DNA from: Vreelandella alkaliphila
GTDB lineage: Bacteria; Pseudomonadota; Gammaproteobacteria; Pseudomonadales; Halomonadaceae
Reading direction: 5' to 3'
Length of the DNA stretch: 64,000 bases
Assembly: GCF_016107625.1 (NCBI RefSeq)
Contig: NZ_JABASV010000001.1
Span: 62,001-126,000, forward strand
Part shown: positions 46,217-55,828 of the stretch, piece after piece
Layout of the letters: each line of letters opens with the position of its first letter
Position numbering within the stretch: the first letter of the stretch is position 1
The notes under the pieces: model-generated
The model's input: only the letters and a program-made list of their open reading frames with translations
Told to the model about the DNA's origin: nothing
Databases searched by the model: none
Translations under genes and position numbers: made by a program

Positions 46217-46270
46217 ACAATACGTTGGCTAGACAATACGTTGGCTAGACAATACGTTGGCTAGACAACA
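46209..46270. repeat. 16-bp tandem repeat over a stop codon
   Basis: The unit TTGGCTAGACAATACG occurs three times exactly (46209, 46225, 46241) plus a partial fourth copy. Each unit carries CTAG, and the hydrolase stop codon is the TAG of the first unit. Confidence 0.95.
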
Positions 46271-46274
46271 CTCG

Positions 46275-46952
46275 CTAGGTGGAATAGCCGTTTGAATGGT
46301 GCTTGCGGTGCAAGCGCAGCTTATTCACGCGAACGCGCGTATCGAGATATTGTTGCTCAAGCACACTGCGGTACGCGCCTTCGTTGGCAAGATATTTCAC
46401 AAGCACTCGGCGCTCGCCAGCTTGCGGGCAGTCCCCCGCTTTGCAATGCAATTTGACTGCGCTGCTGGGTTCGTTTTCCAGCTGAGCAGATGCATATTCA
46501 TCATTTTGACGTTCTGAAACAACGACCGTAGCGCCTAATAAACAGCGACGTTTGAACGGCTGATAGCGATGAAGCGCGCGTTGTAATGAATGGCACACGG
46601 CTGCCGCAACTGGCGACGCAACCGCAAATGAGATCCACAGCACGAGCACGCCGACAGGCACCCTCAACATACCCAGCGATAACCAGCGGAGGACTAATAA
46701 CTCAATAGCCAACGAAATAGCACCCGCAAACAGTACCAAGAAGCTTAATGCAAGCGTGGCAGGCACACCTGCAAAGCCGAGTGATACCAGTGTACTGGCC
46801 ATATGATCGTCGCGTAGACTATCGCGCTCAAATAGCTCCAACGGCGCAAGCCTGACCAGCACCAGTAACCAGTAGAGCGCTATCAAAGCCAACAAGAAGG
46901 TAAAAACAACTGTTGGAAATTGCAGTACGGCGGAAACAAGTGATTGCATCAT
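46275..46952 (-). CDS. YqiJ-like membrane protein with a C-terminal OB-fold-like domain
   Basis: A 225-residue protein. The N-terminal helix FPTVVFTFLLALIALYWLLVLV and two or three further helices (about residues 55-130) precede a polar domain (LLGATVVVSERQNDEYASAQLENEP ... VKLHCKAGD ... GERRVLVKYLANEGAYRSV) that resembles the NfeD-like OB fold of YqiJ. YqiJ usually accompanies a flotillin (YqiK), but none is seen here. The start is the ATG at 46952, preceded by GGAGGAG at ideal spacing. The family assignment is by pattern and tentative. Confidence 0.65.
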   Translation of the reverse strand: MMQSLVSAVLQFPTVVFTFLLALIALYWLLVLVRLAPLELFERDSLRDDHMASTLVSLGFAGVPATLALSFLVLFAGAISLAIELLVLRWLSLGMLRVPVGVLVLWISFAVASPVAAAVCHSLQRALHRYQPFKRRCLLGATVVVSERQNDEYASAQLENEPSSAVKLHCKAGDCPQAGERRVLVKYLANEGAYRSVLEQQYLDTRVRVNKLRLHRKHHSNGYST

Positions 46953-47137
46953 GGCGTGTTCTCCTCCAGACAAAGCCTGGTGATGTTTTCGCTTGACGTT
47001 ATATTTATTAGCACAAGCTAAAAACAGGGTCTCTTTTAGCGTAGACCACCTTACGCGTTTATGTGTTTAGCTACCTTGACTGCCATCACTTATCGACCAA
47101 AAACTAAGCCCTGCGTTTTGTACAAAAACTGCTTCAA

Positions 47138-47159
47138 CTCACCGCACAAAGGCGGCGAG
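47138..47159 (-). terminator. Weak hairpin after oleate hydratase
   Basis: CTCACCGC (47138-47145) pairs with GCGGCGAG (47152-47159) with one mismatch, about 40 bases beyond the oleate hydratase stop on the minus strand. A short T-run follows at a distance. Confidence 0.3.
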
Positions 47160-47196
47160 CTGAGACAACTAATCAACTAAGATAAATTACCTTAAA

Positions 47197-49215
47197 TCAG
47201 CGACGCCCCCGCAGCTTATCCCTTAACGTTTGCAACCTGCTTTTAACTTCATCTAGGGTATGGCTTTCGCCCATCAAACCACGAATAGCCTGAAGCTGAT
47301 GTTCAAACAGCCCATGATGGTGAAGATCCTCAGGGGTTTCTTCCCGACCAAGCGGCAGGATATTTTCGAAGTAGGTTCCCCCCAGAATACGCCGTAAAAC
47401 GCCCTCTCCCAGAAATGCTTCATCACTGTTCAGAGTGCGAGTTGCCCGCAGCAAGCGACGCACATCGTATTGACCAGGATAGATGTCCGGCACCTGCTTC
47501 TTGAGCCCAAGTAAGCTATAAACACCAATACGGGCAGTTCTTACCGAGCTTTCCAGTGTGAACACGACATCGTTATGGGTTTCTACAAACTGCCCCATGC
47601 AGGCTAGGTTGGTACAGCCTTCAGGAACCACGCTGGGGCGATCTCCCTTGGCTCTTGGCATGAATTGAGCGGTGATATAAGGCATTAGCGCGATACGTGT
47701 TTTGGTGGCAGCCAGTATGGCGTCGAGCTGATCAATCAGGCCAAGGTGATAACACATCTCAGTCAGCACTTCTTTCCCAGTACACTCAGGCATTGGCTTT
47801 TTGACATAATCGCCGGGCTTGTCCATCAACAATGCGTATGTCCATAGCACAATCACATCATCGGGCTGGTCGGGAAAATGCGGTTGGCGATTACAGGTAA
47901 AGCTCATTAACCAGGAGGAGTCGGTAAAGGTGATAATCCCACCTGTAGCCGTGAATCCTGAATAGGGATCATTAACCGACAGTTCTTTAAGTTTATCCAT
48001 CAGAGGCGAAGGTTTACAGGTAAGCGTTACTGACTCCCAGGTAGAGCGTGGAACGTCCCCGCAGAACTTTTCTGGCTTCCCGAAGATATCTGATTTTTCT
48101 GCGAGATTCTTCCACAGTTGCCAGCCTGATCCCTCGCCAGCCTGCACGTTGTCTTTCAACTGTGGAACGGTGTCATCATCGCCATAAGCCGTATCTTCGG
48201 TCATAGAACCGGTGGTGACAAACACCAGATCGCGAGTGCCGATAGGGATAGACTTATCGCCATCACTGCCTCGGCACTGAAGAGCGGTGACGGTTCTGCA
48301 GCCGTCCTGGGTATCCATGTCCAGGTTCTCGACAACCGTGTCGTACTGGATATTCACGCCCTGATCTTGCAGCCAGTTCATCAGCGGTCGAACAAAACTG
48401 TCGTACTGGTTGTACTTTGGAAACACCAGTGACGTCATGTCGTTAAGCCCATCCATCAAGTGCAGAAAGCGATGCATGTACAGCTTCATTTCAAGTGCTG
48501 AATGCCAGTTCTGGAAGGCAAACATAGTGCGCCAGAAGGTATAGAAATTGGTTTCCAGAAATCCTTCACTGAACCACTGCTCTACTGTGACATCATCCAG
48601 ATCCTCTTTGCGTGCTAGCAGTAGCTTAACAACCTCTAACTGCTGGCGTTTGGTGAGATTCATGGTGGAAAAGTCTTTGATCTGGCCCTGCTTTTCCAAC
48701 AGGCGCGCTTTTGACCAGTTTTTGTCGGCATCATTCACGATGCGGTACTCATCCAGCACCGTAAATGGTGGCGGTAACTCCAGAGCCGGTATTTCCGAGA
48801 AGACGTCCCAGAAATTCTGGTAGGTCATCTCCATTTCACGACCTCCACGCACGATATAGCCTTCTTCCGCGTTGCCAGCACCATCCAGCGAGCCACCTTC
48901 TATGCCCTGTTCCTCTAGGAAGGTGATATTGCCAGCCGGCATGTGGCCATCACGAATCAGAAAGAAGGCAGCAGACAATCCTGCAATGCCGCCGCCAACG
49001 ATCCAGGCACGGCGCCCCTCAATCCCCTCGGTCGGAAGCGGACGGTGATTGGTGTAGCTTCCATGCAGATCGGCAGGTGGGAATGACGTATCGATACCGT
49101 TGTGTAAGTGTCTTGATGAAGCATCTGGCGCAATATCGAGAGGCTGTCTCTCGAGTGCTTCAATATGGGTTTTCAGCGTTGAACCAGATGTTGTTGAGGC
49201 GTTAGATTTACTCAT
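47197..49215 (-). CDS. ohyA: Oleate hydratase
   Basis: A 672-residue FAD-dependent fatty-acid hydratase that adds water to the cis-9 double bond of oleate, giving 10-hydroxystearate. The dinucleotide motif is [17 protein letters not shown] near residue 72, then [53 protein letters not shown] and [13 protein letters not shown], all typical of the MCRA/OhyA family. Length is at the long end of the family. No signal peptide is present. It may detoxify unsaturated fatty acids. It lies directly downstream of the pump operon, separated by a strong terminator. Confidence 0.94.
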   Translation of the reverse strand: MSKSNASTTSGSTLKTHIEALERQPLDIAPDASSRHLHNGIDTSFPPADLHGSYTNHRPLPTEGIEGRRAWIVGGGIAGLSAAFFLIRDGHMPAGNITFLEEQGIEGGSLDGAGNAEEGYIVRGGREMEMTYQNFWDVFSEIPALELPPPFTVLDEYRIVNDADKNWSKARLLEKQGQIKDFSTMNLTKRQQLEVVKLLLARKEDLDDVTVEQWFSEGFLETNFYTFWRTMFAFQNWHSALEMKLYMHRFLHLMDGLNDMTSLVFPKYNQYDSFVRPLMNWLQDQGVNIQYDTVVENLDMDTQDGCRTVTALQCRGSDGDKSIPIGTRDLVFVTTGSMTEDTAYGDDDTVPQLKDNVQAGEGSGWQLWKNLAEKSDIFGKPEKFCGDVPRSTWESVTLTCKPSPLMDKLKELSVNDPYSGFTATGGIITFTDSSWLMSFTCNRQPHFPDQPDDVIVLWTYALLMDKPGDYVKKPMPECTGKEVLTEMCYHLGLIDQLDAILAATKTRIALMPYITAQFMPRAKGDRPSVVPEGCTNLACMGQFVETHNDVVFTLESSVRTARIGVYSLLGLKKQVPDIYPGQYDVRRLLRATRTLNSDEAFLGEGVLRRILGGTYFENILPLGREETPEDLHHHGLFEHQLQAIRGLMGESHTLDEVKSRLQTLRDKLRGRR

Positions 49216-49363
49216 TGATAGATATCCTTTTCTGGGTAGCCACTATCAATTAAGTGTAGTTTAAAAAACTCACTAAACGCCTAAAACCATAAATAATTAA
49301 CACAGAAAGCCGCTTAAGCAGCAGTATTTATTACAAGCATCGGCAATAACAGAGATAACGCAT

Positions 49364-49398
49364 TCAAAAAAACGGGCACCATGAAAACAGGGTGCCCG
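49364..49398 (-). terminator. Rho-independent terminator of the pump operon
   Basis: On the minus strand CGGGCACC (49391-49398) pairs with GGTGCCCG (49373-49380) and is followed by seven T, 28 bases past the acrB stop. Confidence 0.9.
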
Positions 49399-49425
49399 CT
49401 AGCAAGTCACTAAACAGCGTTACGC

Positions 49426-52400
49426 TTAGTCATGGCCTAGCGCTGCCTGCTCGTTGTTACCATCACGGTCGGGGTGGCGTTTCCGATAGAGCCAATCAGA
49501 CACCGTGGCAATCATTGCGTAGAAGCTTGGAATAAACAGGCTTCCCAGCACGGCAACAGACGCCATACCGACCGCAACGGTGGTACCTATGTGGTGGCTG
49601 CTCACATCGCTCGCGCCAGAAGCCAGTGCCAATGGCAAGGTACCGAAGATAAAGGCCAGTGAGGTCATAACGATAGGACGGAAACGAAGCTCCGCGGCAG
49701 TAATCGCTGCTTCACGAATCGATTTACCATGCTCTTTGCGCTGCAACTCTGCAAACTCAACGATAAGGATCGCGTTCTTAGCGGCCAAGCCAACGACCAC
49801 CAGCATCCCAATCTGGACATAGACACTGGTATCCAGGCCTCGCAACGCAATACCACCCACGCCGCCCAAGAAAGCAAACGGCGTGGCAGTAAGTACCGCT
49901 AGTGGTAACGACCAACTCTCATACTGTGCCGCCAGTATCAAGAACACCATCAAAATACCAAACACAATGGCGAGCAAAGCGGTATTACCAAGGTTAGACT
50001 CTTGGTAGGCAGTCCCCGTCCAGCCCATTCCCCAGTTTTGGCCCAATGTTTCCTGAACCACTTCCTCCATCGCCTCGATAGCCTGTGTAGAGCTATAGCC
50101 TGGCGCTGGATTACCCTGGAACTGAGCCCCCGCATAAACACCGAAGCGAGAAACAACAGATGGACCCGTTTGGCGTTCGAGCGTTACAAACTCAGAAAGA
50201 GGAATGCGCTCACCATTGCCACCACGTACATAAACGCTACTCATATCATCGGGCGTTTTACGGAATTTATCTTCATTCTGTAAATAGACCTGGAAGTTAC
50301 GGTTTTGGTAGCTAAAGAAGTTCACAAAACCATTACCGAAGGTGTTAGCTAGCGCCGAGTTGATATTCTCAAGGGCGACACCATAGCTCAGCGCTTTTTG
50401 CTGATCTATTTCCGCACGGTAAGAAGGCACATTGACGTTAAACGTTGTGAAAACGCGGCTTAATGCAGGATGCTGGTTAGCCGCCTGCATAATTTGCAAT
50501 GACGCTTGATACAGCTCGCGAGGTGACGCGCCTTCAAAAGATTGCAAATAACCAGTGAAACCACCCGTTGTTGAAAGCCCCATGATCGGCGGTACGTTAA
50601 ATGCCATCGCCGAACCACCATCAATGCTCGCCCCCAACTGCATAATACGGCCAACCAACTCATTAGCCGTTAAATCGCGTTCTGCCCAGGTTTTCATGTT
50701 GATAAACATAATGCCCCGTGCGGTATTGACCGCACTCGACAGAATGTCGTATCCCGCGACAGCAGAGGAGTACTCAACGCCCGGAATGGCTTCTATCTGT
50801 GAGCTAAGCTCATTCATATAGGCTTGAGTTCGGCTAAGCGATGCAGCATCAGGCAATGAAACGCTAACCAGCACGATACCTTGGTCAGTTTCCGGCACAA
50901 GAGTGGAAGGCGTATTTGCATAGAGCCAGTAAGAACCGGCCCCCACCGCCACAGTCAGCGCAAGCGCTAACACCCAGAAACGCACCAGCTTTTTCACAAA
51001 CCACATATAAGCGGCGGTAAAGCCAGCGAAGAGGCGGTCAAACAGACGCAGCGGTGTGGTAATTGCACGCTTAAACGCGGACTGTTTGCTTATGTGCAGG
51101 TTATGCTTAATGAAGATGGCCGACAGCGCAGGGGTGAACGTCAGTGCCATCAGCGCCGATAGCGCCACCGATATCGCCACGGTAATCGCAAACTGCTGAT
51201 AAATCTGGCCGGTAAAGCCACCCAGGAACGCCACGGGTACAAACACCGCAGCCATAATCAGCGATGTGGCAATAACCGGGCCACCCACCTCTTTCATCGC
51301 GCGGATAGTGGCATCACGAACCGTAATATCATCCTCTTCGCTCAATACCCGCTCAACGTTCTCCACCACTAGAATCGCATCATCCACCACGATGCCTATC
51401 GAAAGCACCAAGGCAAACAGCGTTAACAGGTTAATAGAGAAACCAAACAAGTAAAAACCAGCAAAAGTGCCGATAACCGAGACCGGCACGACCGACATGG
51501 CAATGACCGTAAAGCGCCAGTTCTGCAAGAAGATGAACAGAATCACGATAACAATCAGAAACGCTTCGACGAAGGTTTTTAATACGGTTTCTACCGAGGC
51601 ATCAATAAACAGCGTGGTGTCATAAGGCGTTACATACTCAAGCCCTGGCGGAAAACGTCCCGATAGTTCTTCCATCGTGGCACGCACTGCTTCAGCGGTT
51701 TCCAGTGCGTTGGCACCCGGCTGCTGGTTAATAATAATGGGCGTCATGGTGGCGCCGTTTAAACGAGCATCCACGCCATAAAACGAAGCACCCAGCTCAA
51801 TACGCGCCACATCCTCTAAACGAAGCGAGGAACCGTCCGGATTGGTGCGCAGAAAGATATTGCGAAAATCATCGGTTCCCGATAAACGCCCACCGGCAGT
51901 AATCGTATAGGTATAAGCACGCGGTTCACTTTGCGGTGTTGCCGCTAAGTTACCTGCGGGAATTTCGGTATTCTGCGCGCGAATCGCACTGGCCACTTCA
52001 CTGGGCGTGAGGTCATACTGAGCCAGCTTGTCAGGGTTCATCCACACCCGCATCGCAAACTCACCGCCGCCTAACACTTCGGCATTACCTACGCCGGGCA
52101 CTTGGCGTAGCTCATCCAAGATATTAAGCGTGGCGTAGTTTTGCATGTAGATTTTGTTGTAGTCACCGCTAGGAGACGTCAAGGCAACAAGCATCAGGAT
52201 AGAGTCAGAGCGTAACTCAACCGTCACCCCTTGAGACTGAACCGCCTCAGGTAACTGCGAAAGCGCGCCCTGCACTCGGTTATTGACATTGATGGTGTTG
52301 ATATCTCCATCAGTGCCAATGTTAAACGCAACACTCAGGCTCATAAGACCGTTATCAGCGCTGTTTGAGGTCATATATAGCATGTCCTCAACACCATTGA

Positions 52401-52611
52401 TGGCCTCAGCAAGCGGTGCCGCGACGGTTTGCGCAACCGTCTCAGCATCTGCCCCGGGGAACTGAGCCTGAACTGACACAGTGGGAGGTACAACGCTGGG
52501 ATACTGCTCTATCGGCAGTATTCGCATCGCCATCGTACCTACCAGCGTCAAGATAATCGCCAAAACGGTGGCGAAAATCGGTCGGCTGATAAAGAAGTTG
52601 GAAAAGTTCAT
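49426..52611 (-). CDS. acrB: RND multidrug efflux transporter (HAE1 family)
   Basis: A 1061-residue inner-membrane proton-drug antiporter. It begins MNFSNFFISRPIFATVLAIILTLVG and has twelve helices in two halves. The proton-relay Asp pair is in LSIGIVVDDAILVVENVER near residue 405, the Lys is in GLAAKNAILIVEFAE near 945, and the periplasmic pore domains are present. It forms the tripartite pump with the AcrA and TolC homologues encoded upstream. Its ATG overlaps the acrA stop (TAATG). All helices and relay residues look intact. Confidence 0.96.
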   Translation of the reverse strand: MNFSNFFISRPIFATVLAIILTLVGTMAMRILPIEQYPSVVPPTVSVQAQFPGADAETVAQTVAAPLAEAINGVEDMLYMTSNSADNGLMSLSVAFNIGTDGDINTINVNNRVQGALSQLPEAVQSQGVTVELRSDSILMLVALTSPSGDYNKIYMQNYATLNILDELRQVPGVGNAEVLGGGEFAMRVWMNPDKLAQYDLTPSEVASAIRAQNTEIPAGNLAATPQSEPRAYTYTITAGGRLSGTDDFRNIFLRTNPDGSSLRLEDVARIELGASFYGVDARLNGATMTPIIINQQPGANALETAEAVRATMEELSGRFPPGLEYVTPYDTTLFIDASVETVLKTFVEAFLIVIVILFIFLQNWRFTVIAMSVVPVSVIGTFAGFYLFGFSINLLTLFALVLSIGIVVDDAILVVENVERVLSEEDDITVRDATIRAMKEVGGPVIATSLIMAAVFVPVAFLGGFTGQIYQQFAITVAISVALSALMALTFTPALSAIFIKHNLHISKQSAFKRAITTPLRLFDRLFAGFTAAYMWFVKKLVRFWVLALALTVAVGAGSYWLYANTPSTLVPETDQGIVLVSVSLPDAASLSRTQAYMNELSSQIEAIPGVEYSSAVAGYDILSSAVNTARGIMFINMKTWAERDLTANELVGRIMQLGASIDGGSAMAFNVPPIMGLSTTGGFTGYLQSFEGASPRELYQASLQIMQAANQHPALSRVFTTFNVNVPSYRAEIDQQKALSYGVALENINSALANTFGNGFVNFFSYQNRNFQVYLQNEDKFRKTPDDMSSVYVRGGNGERIPLSEFVTLERQTGPSVVSRFGVYAGAQFQGNPAPGYSSTQAIEAMEEVVQETLGQNWGMGWTGTAYQESNLGNTALLAIVFGILMVFLILAAQYESWSLPLAVLTATPFAFLGGVGGIALRGLDTSVYVQIGMLVVVGLAAKNAILIVEFAELQRKEHGKSIREAAITAAELRFRPIVMTSLAFIFGTLPLALASGASDVSSHHIGTTVAVGMASVAVLGSLFIPSFYAMIATVSDWLYRKRHPDRDGNNEQAALGHD

Positions 52612-53879
52612 TATTGCGCGCCCTCTTCCCCTTCAGCGGGCTGTGCGTCAGCCGCCTCATCCTGCATTGCCTCTGCCTGCCCGGTTTCTTGCTGGGCGTC
52701 TTCCTGCTCAGCTTCAGCGACGATGTCGGCAGCGTTACCTTCAAATGGCAGGGGGTCAATTAGCATTCCCGGCTCCAGACCAGCGGGGTCGCCTACGATG
52801 ACACGCTCGCCAGCAGTAAGGCCATCATGAATGATTTGCCATGGACCAGCCACTTCACCGAGCTGAACCGTGCGCTCACGCGCTTTATTTTCATCATCGA
52901 CAATAAAGACCCGCGGCCCCATCAGCCCCTGAGTAACGGCAATTTCTGGTACGGCCAGCACATCAAAACGCTTCAAGCCTTCAATACGAACCCTTACAAA
53001 CTGACCAGGCAACACAGCACCCTCAGGATTCACAAACGTTGCTGACGCTTGAACCGTGCTAGTGCCGGTATCAACACGAGAACCCAGGAAGTCCAAACGA
53101 CCTTCAAGCTCAGTGCTGTCGCCGCCATGTTGTCCTGGCACGCTCAAGCGCGCGGTAATGTCTGATGCATTACCGCTCTCACCCAGTTGTCGACGCAACT
53201 CAAAGGCATCACGTTGAGGTAGTTGAAAACGAACTTCAAGAGGATCAAGCGGCGTAATAGTGGCTAACTCAGTTCCTGGCGTTACCAAATTACCAACGTT
53301 TATCTGGCTTAAGCTGATCATGCCAGACACGGGGGCGGTAACGTTTGAGTAGCCTAAATCCAGGTTAGCGCTAGTTAAGGCCGCTTCTGCTTGGGCTACA
53401 CTGGCTTGGGCAACCCGCTGGTCAGCCAGTGCTTGGTCATACTGCTGACGACTCACCGAGTTTTGGCTTAACAACTGCTCAAAACGCTGCGCATCGCGCT
53501 GGGCTCGGGACAGTTCAGCGCGCGCACTTTGCAAGTCAGCCTCACGCTGATTGACCGTTGCTTGGTAGAGATCTGGCTCGATGGTGTAGAGGCGATCGCC
53601 CTGCTCTACCAGTTGACCTGGCTCAAAATGGCGCTCTTCAAGAAACCCGTTTACCCTTGCCACAAGCGTAACTTCGCTGTCGCTGCGCAGCAGTGATGGG
53701 TAGGATTTATCCAGAGGAATATCCTGGCGGGCTATTTCAGCTACTTCTACCGCATGGGGCGGAGCTTCCTGCTGCCCGGCCTGCTGTTGCTGAGGCTGCT
53801 CCTGGCCACATGCGGCTAGCGCCAATGCAGCTATCAGCGTCACTAGACTCGCTCGACCTGAGTGAATCATTTTCTTCAT
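52611..53879 (-). CDS. acrA: RND efflux periplasmic adaptor lipoprotein
   Basis: A 422-residue membrane-fusion protein with a lipoprotein signal (LALAACG, Cys near residue 24). It has a split lipoyl domain (SEVTLVARVNGFLEERHFEPGQLVEQGDRLYTIEP ... YSNVTAPVSGMISLSQINVGNLVTPG), an alpha-helical hairpin (about 95-160), beta-barrel and membrane-proximal domains, and an unusually long acidic Gln/Glu/Ala tail of about 45 residues. The start is uncertain: in-frame ATGs at 53909, 53894 and 53879; the last gives a normal signal peptide and has GGGA upstream. Confidence 0.93.
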   Translation of the reverse strand: MKKMIHSGRASLVTLIAALALAACGQEQPQQQQAGQQEAPPHAVEVAEIARQDIPLDKSYPSLLRSDSEVTLVARVNGFLEERHFEPGQLVEQGDRLYTIEPDLYQATVNQREADLQSARAELSRAQRDAQRFEQLLSQNSVSRQQYDQALADQRVAQASVAQAEAALTSANLDLGYSNVTAPVSGMISLSQINVGNLVTPGTELATITPLDPLEVRFQLPQRDAFELRRQLGESGNASDITARLSVPGQHGGDSTELEGRLDFLGSRVDTGTSTVQASATFVNPEGAVLPGQFVRVRIEGLKRFDVLAVPEIAVTQGLMGPRVFIVDDENKARERTVQLGEVAGPWQIIHDGLTAGERVIVGDPAGLEPGMLIDPLPFEGNAADIVAEAEQEDAQQETGQAEAMQDEAADAQPAEGEEGAQ

Positions 53880-53971
53880 ACGTCGGTTTCCCATTAATCT
53901 TTTCAACATTGACGGATAGCAGCACAGCGCGTGTTTTGTTTAATATGTTAGAAAACTAACAACTCGCTAGC

Positions 53972-55447
53972 TTATGCGCCCGGCGTGGGTGGAGCGCCAA
54001 TATCCATAGCCCGCTGGTAGGCGTCGGGGTCGCCGCTTTCGGGCAGCGTGAAGTTCACCTCATCCCCCGTTAGCCACGCATTGACTTCTTCAATCGCCTC
54101 AACGTCTAACAGGCCCGCCTGCTGACGCAGAGAGAGCAAGTTCACCACATAGTCATAACGCGCTTCAGCATAGTTGGCGATAGCGTTATAGAGGTTTTGT
54201 TCAGCGTTCAACACGTCCACGATATTACGTGTGCCTACTTCATAACCGGCACGGGTAGCTTCTAAAGCACTGCGGTTAGAGACGATTGCCTGCTGACGAG
54301 CCTCAACGGTATCAACGTTGTTGCTGACCTGGGTATAGAGTGAACGCACTTGCTGGATAGTCGTACGGCGTTGGGACTCGAAATCGTATTGGCTACTTTC
54401 TAACTGGAAGGTACCTTGGCGGATACGAGCGCTGGTGCTGCCACCGGTATAAATAGGCAAGTTCGCTGAGACACCCACTTGGCTTGATGTGTTGTAGCCA
54501 CTCACCAAATCACTATCGCTGTCCGAGTACTGGTAGTTAGCAAATGCTTGAACCGTCGGCATACGTCCGGCACGCGCCAGCTCGACGCCCACGCGAGAAA
54601 GCTCAATACCCGCCTGCTGCGCTAATACCTGCGGATTACGCTCTATTGCTTGCTCTACCCAATAGTTACGATCCGTGGGGCTCGGCAGGGCGATAGGCAT
54701 GCTGTCGCCAAGTGCATCGATATTGGCATAACGTTGCCCAGTTAGTTGTTCAAGTACCTCAAATGCCACCTGAAGATTGCTTTCTCCAGCAATGCGGTCA
54801 GCGCGGGATTGATCAAAACTCGCCCGCGCTTCCTCTACTTCAGTGATGGCAATGAGGCCAACTTCAAACTGTTCCTGGGCCTGTTCTAACTGGCGGCCAA
54901 TCGCACGCTCTTGAGCTAAGCGCGCTTCGAGCACTTCGTGGGCACGTAAAATATCAAAATAAGCGGTAGCAACATCAATCAACAATTGCTGTTCAGTAGC
55001 GGCCAATAGGTACACTTGTTGATCAATCTGACGCTCAGCCTGATTCACTTCCTCACGCGTGACGGCATTAAATAGTGCCTGGGTCGCTTCAAGCTTTAAC
55101 GACGCCGTATTATAACGATCATCGCCAACACCCCCACCATCTACATTAGAAGCAGCACCAGCACTCTGCTCCCCTCTTGAGGAGGACTGGCTTTCATACT
55201 TCTGGTTATGAATGACATTGCCAGAGGCATTTACCTGAGGCAACAGAGCACCACTTGCCACATCGCTTGCCGCTTCAACACTTGAAAACTCAGCGCGTGC
55301 TGAGGCCAAGGCAGCGTTATTGTTAAGCGCATCGCGGGTGATATTGACTAAATCTGCCGCTTGAGCAGGCAGGATGAAAGAAGATGTCAGCACTGCTAAT
55401 AGCAGGGGACGAAAAGGGGCATTGACTGCCCAGTGTGCCAGTCGCAT
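53972..55447 (-). CDS. tolC: TolC-type outer-membrane efflux channel
   Basis: A 491-residue outer-membrane factor with a signal peptide ending AQA-AD. Two structural repeats of the family carry long amphipathic helices. Recognisable segments are LLIDVATAYFDILRAHEVLEARL and VRSLYTQVSNNVDTVEARQQAI, followed by YEVGTRNIVDVLNAEQNLYNA. The start at 55447 has AGAGG upstream; the frame continues upstream, but that sequence is the promoter region. As the first gene of the tolC-acrA-acrB operon it is repressed through the AcrR-type operator 68-86 bases upstream. Confidence 0.95.
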   Translation of the reverse strand: MRLAHWAVNAPFRPLLLAVLTSSFILPAQAADLVNITRDALNNNAALASARAEFSSVEAASDVASGALLPQVNASGNVIHNQKYESQSSSRGEQSAGAASNVDGGGVGDDRYNTASLKLEATQALFNAVTREEVNQAERQIDQQVYLLAATEQQLLIDVATAYFDILRAHEVLEARLAQERAIGRQLEQAQEQFEVGLIAITEVEEARASFDQSRADRIAGESNLQVAFEVLEQLTGQRYANIDALGDSMPIALPSPTDRNYWVEQAIERNPQVLAQQAGIELSRVGVELARAGRMPTVQAFANYQYSDSDSDLVSGYNTSSQVGVSANLPIYTGGSTSARIRQGTFQLESSQYDFESQRRTTIQQVRSLYTQVSNNVDTVEARQQAIVSNRSALEATRAGYEVGTRNIVDVLNAEQNLYNAIANYAEARYDYVVNLLSLRQQAGLLDVEAIEEVNAWLTGDEVNFTLPESGDPDAYQRAMDIGAPPTPGA

Positions 55448-55507
55448 GGGATTGCCTCTAGGTGTCAACGTAGGGTGGCGATAATGATAGCCATTCTGAA
55501 AGGTGGC

Positions 55508-55533
55508 ATTATAGTTACATTCATGTATGTATG
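55508..55533 (-). promoter_or_regulatory. tolC promoter with AcrR operator
   Basis: On the minus strand a perfect TATAAT (55508-55513) is directly preceded by CATACA-N4-TGAATGTAA (55515-55533). The 19-bp operator core is the same as that before acrR. The operator fills the -35 to -10 spacer, so bound AcrR would exclude RNA polymerase. Confidence 0.7.
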
Positions 55534-55588
55534 CTAGGCTTGAACTTAGCCTAAATATATGAACAGCGTCACGTATAGATAACCGCAC

Positions 55589-55828
55589 AACACAAGACTC
55601 TTTATTACCTTAGTCCAAAGCCCCATGAGCTTGCAGCTTTTTAGCACTCCTTTTGCTCACTCGAATATTAAGTGAACTGTGTTACAGCTAATGTAAATAA
55701 CACGCTAACTCAAGTGAGCGTTTGAGTCTCTCAACAACATGCGAGAGTAATTGGCAATCCAAACAGATAGCTAATAAAGCGAGAAAAACAGCACCATCAC
55801 CACTATTGCTCCGTCAAACGCTGACCCA
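55589..55828. other. Intergenic region upstream of tolC
   Basis: Apart from the tolC control site just below it, this stretch has only short imperfect inverted repeats (GTGTTA with TAACAC near 55679-55703; ACTCAA with TTGAGT near 55705-55730). I see no ORF, terminator or named regulator site. Confidence 0.3.
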
